DNA of 5,488 bases from Bacteroidota bacterium (GTDB lineage: Bacteria; Bacteroidota; Bacteroidia; Flavobacteriales; Flavobacteriaceae), in the NCBI GenBank assembly GCA_024278565.1, contig JAJRSY010000019.1, positions 1 to 5,488 of the forward strand, in the 5' to 3' direction. The position numbers and the translations under genes are program-made. Below are positions 4,613 to 5,488 of this stretch, piece after piece. The stretch's first letter is position 1; every line of letters starts with the position of its first letter. The notes beneath the pieces are model-generated. The model was not told the origin of the DNA. It saw only the letters and a list, made by a program, of their open reading frames with translations, and searched no databases.

Positions 4613-5488
4613 AACGAAGGTATGGGGAAAAATACCAAAGATCTCTCTTTAGAAGCCTTATTAAAGAACAAGGGGCTTGCGCAAATATTTGAGGCCAAAG
4701 ATAAAGGCAATGCGCTTAGAGCAGAAAAAATCGGGGATGCCAACGGCATACAATATGCAATTTTAGATGGTGGAAACGAATACGAGAACATTGGGGATAT
4801 AAAAGATACAAACGCCAAGTTTATTCTACCACTGAATTTTCCCGACGCCTATGATGTTTCCAATCCCTTTCAGGCTGATTATGTTTCTTTGAAAGATATG
4901 CGACGTTGGAATCAAGCGCCTTCAAACTCCAAAGGTTTTGGCAGAAAACGGCGTTCCGTTTTCATTTACCTTGTACGATTTGAAATCGGTCTCAAAATTC
5001 AAGGGGAAATTGATGAAAGCCAAAACACGGACTCCCAAAAACAAAGGCCTTAGAAGCTTTGACTACGGCTCCCGCTTCCATTCTCGGAAAATCAAATAGC
5101 ATAGGATCCTTAAAAATTGGTAGTCAGGCAAATTTCTTGATTACCTCAGGCGACATTTTTGATAAAGAGACCGCCCTTTATGAAAATTGGGTACAGGGCA
5201 ACAAAAATGCCATCAACCACAAGAACCTCAAAGATATTCGTGGCAACTATGATCTCACAGCAAGTGGCATGACCCATGCCCTATCGATTACCGGTAAGGC
5301 CAGCAAACCAAAAATTGAGATAAAACAAGATACCAATAAACTGAAATCAAAAATAGCGTACAAAAATGATTGGGTCGATCTTTCCTTTTCTACGGATAAA
5401 GGGGAGAAAAATTATCGCATGACCGGTCTAGTAATGGCTGATTCTGATAATCTGGGTGGTAAACTCATCCTTCCCAACGGAAAAAAAA

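Larger units (their letters stand above)
4490..4621 (+). mobile_element. Composite palindromic repeat inserted in the amidohydrolase pseudogene
   Basis: Family-like sequence breaks off after MYADANWY (4489) and resumes at GKNTKDLSLEALL (4625) in the same frame, leaving about 130 nt that fit no part of the protein and include an in-frame TAG. The insert holds CCTGCC (4497-4502) with GGCAGG (4526-4531), then the tight palindrome at 4554-4569, then a 40-bp imperfect palindrome at 4573-4612. TAGGCAGGGG is directly repeated at 4524-4533 and 4562-4571. GGTATG flanks the insert at 4485-4490 and 4619-4624 and might be a target duplication, though removing exactly one repeat plus insert (134 nt) would not restore the frame. 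It has no coding capacity, so it would be a non-autonomous, REP/MITE-like element. Confidence 0.6.
3811..5488 (+). pseudogene. Decayed exported amidohydrolase-family protein (N-terminal half, 3' end beyond window)
   Basis: The ATG at 3811 begins a lipid-free signal peptide (MRMRFLVLTVLWCSSTLFAQ), then DYFPENDGV and an amidohydrolase N-terminal beta-strand region (NAKIY, LLIQNGKVVQVG). Homology continues through four frame segments: 3811-4081 (frame 1), 4082-4934 (frame 2), 4935-5022 (frame 3) and 5023-5488 (frame 1, open at the edge). The lesions are TGA at 3973-3975, one extra T at 4081-4083, an in-frame insertion with TAG at 4562-4564, one extra G at 4934-4935, and loss of two bases near 5021/5022. 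Recognisable parts include YWNDHIMPENDAV, GFGVVNSHVQDGIARGAG, MGSMALLRQMYADANWY, TNAKFILPLNFPDAYDVS and LGKSNSIGSLKIGSQANFL. Where active amidohydrolases have PGxIDxHxH, this reads PSFIDVYSKFG, so this domain lacks the metal-binding HxH. As I recall, intact relatives are about 1000 residues, with a second amidohydrolase domain downstream. Both neighbouring genes are intact, which argues against pervasive sequencing error. Confidence 0.85.

Noticed and set aside
4423..4818. 131-residue minus-strand ORF across the inserted element
   Set aside because: It is antisense to the recognisable amidohydrolase sequence, includes the AYRQAG artefact of the palindrome, and has no family resemblance.

Overview
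The window looks like chromosomal DNA from a marine-type member of the Flavobacteriia (Bacteroidota). The evidence is protein content (a Flavobacteriia-style amidohydrolase, a DUF3810 protein and an M20C dipeptidase), AT-rich intergenic DNA without clear Shine-Dalgarno sites, promoter cores of the Bacteroidota TAnnTTTG type, and short palindromic repeats of a kind that litter flavobacterial intergenic regions. I cannot name the species.

Layout. (1) Positions 1-436, minus strand: an edge-truncated reading frame that appears chimeric. It starts as an AT-rich secreted protein with an LLLGEQH motif and then runs in frame into the first residues of a Gfo/Idh/MocA-type oxidoreductase, which itself seems to carry an internal deletion. 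(2) 437-719: AT-rich intergenic DNA with two copies of a near-perfect long palindrome, a third degenerate copy, and a TAACCGTT half-site cluster that can form a hairpin. (3) 720-2183, minus: an intact aminoacyl-histidine dipeptidase (pepD). (4) 2184-2550: the divergent intergenic region between pepD and the next gene. It is packed with small hairpins and an about 87-bp tandem duplication that copies the translation start of the downstream gene. (5) 2551-3618, plus: an intact DUF3810 membrane protein with a HEIGH zinc-protease-like motif. (6) 3619-3810: intergenic DNA with a 26-bp-arm inverted repeat built of hexamers. (7) 3811 to the window end, plus: a decayed exported amidohydrolase-family gene with one nonsense codon, three frameshifts and an in-frame repeat-element insertion carrying a second stop.

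Function. PepD is a cytosolic dipeptidase and the DUF3810 protein is probably a membrane-anchored metalloprotein. They are divergently transcribed and share a promoter core (TGTATTTTTGAAA). The amidohydrolase, when intact, would have been exported. The theme of the window is genome decay and repeat activity: two intact housekeeping-type genes lie between a fused, partly deleted gene on the left and a multiply broken gene on the right. The same CCTGCC/GGCAGG palindrome occurs both between genes and inside the dead gene. I see no tRNA, rRNA, CRISPR array or transposase gene, and no convincing new multi-gene system. The best leads are the chimeric edge gene, the operator-like palindrome cluster, the duplicated start region and the composite palindromic insertion.
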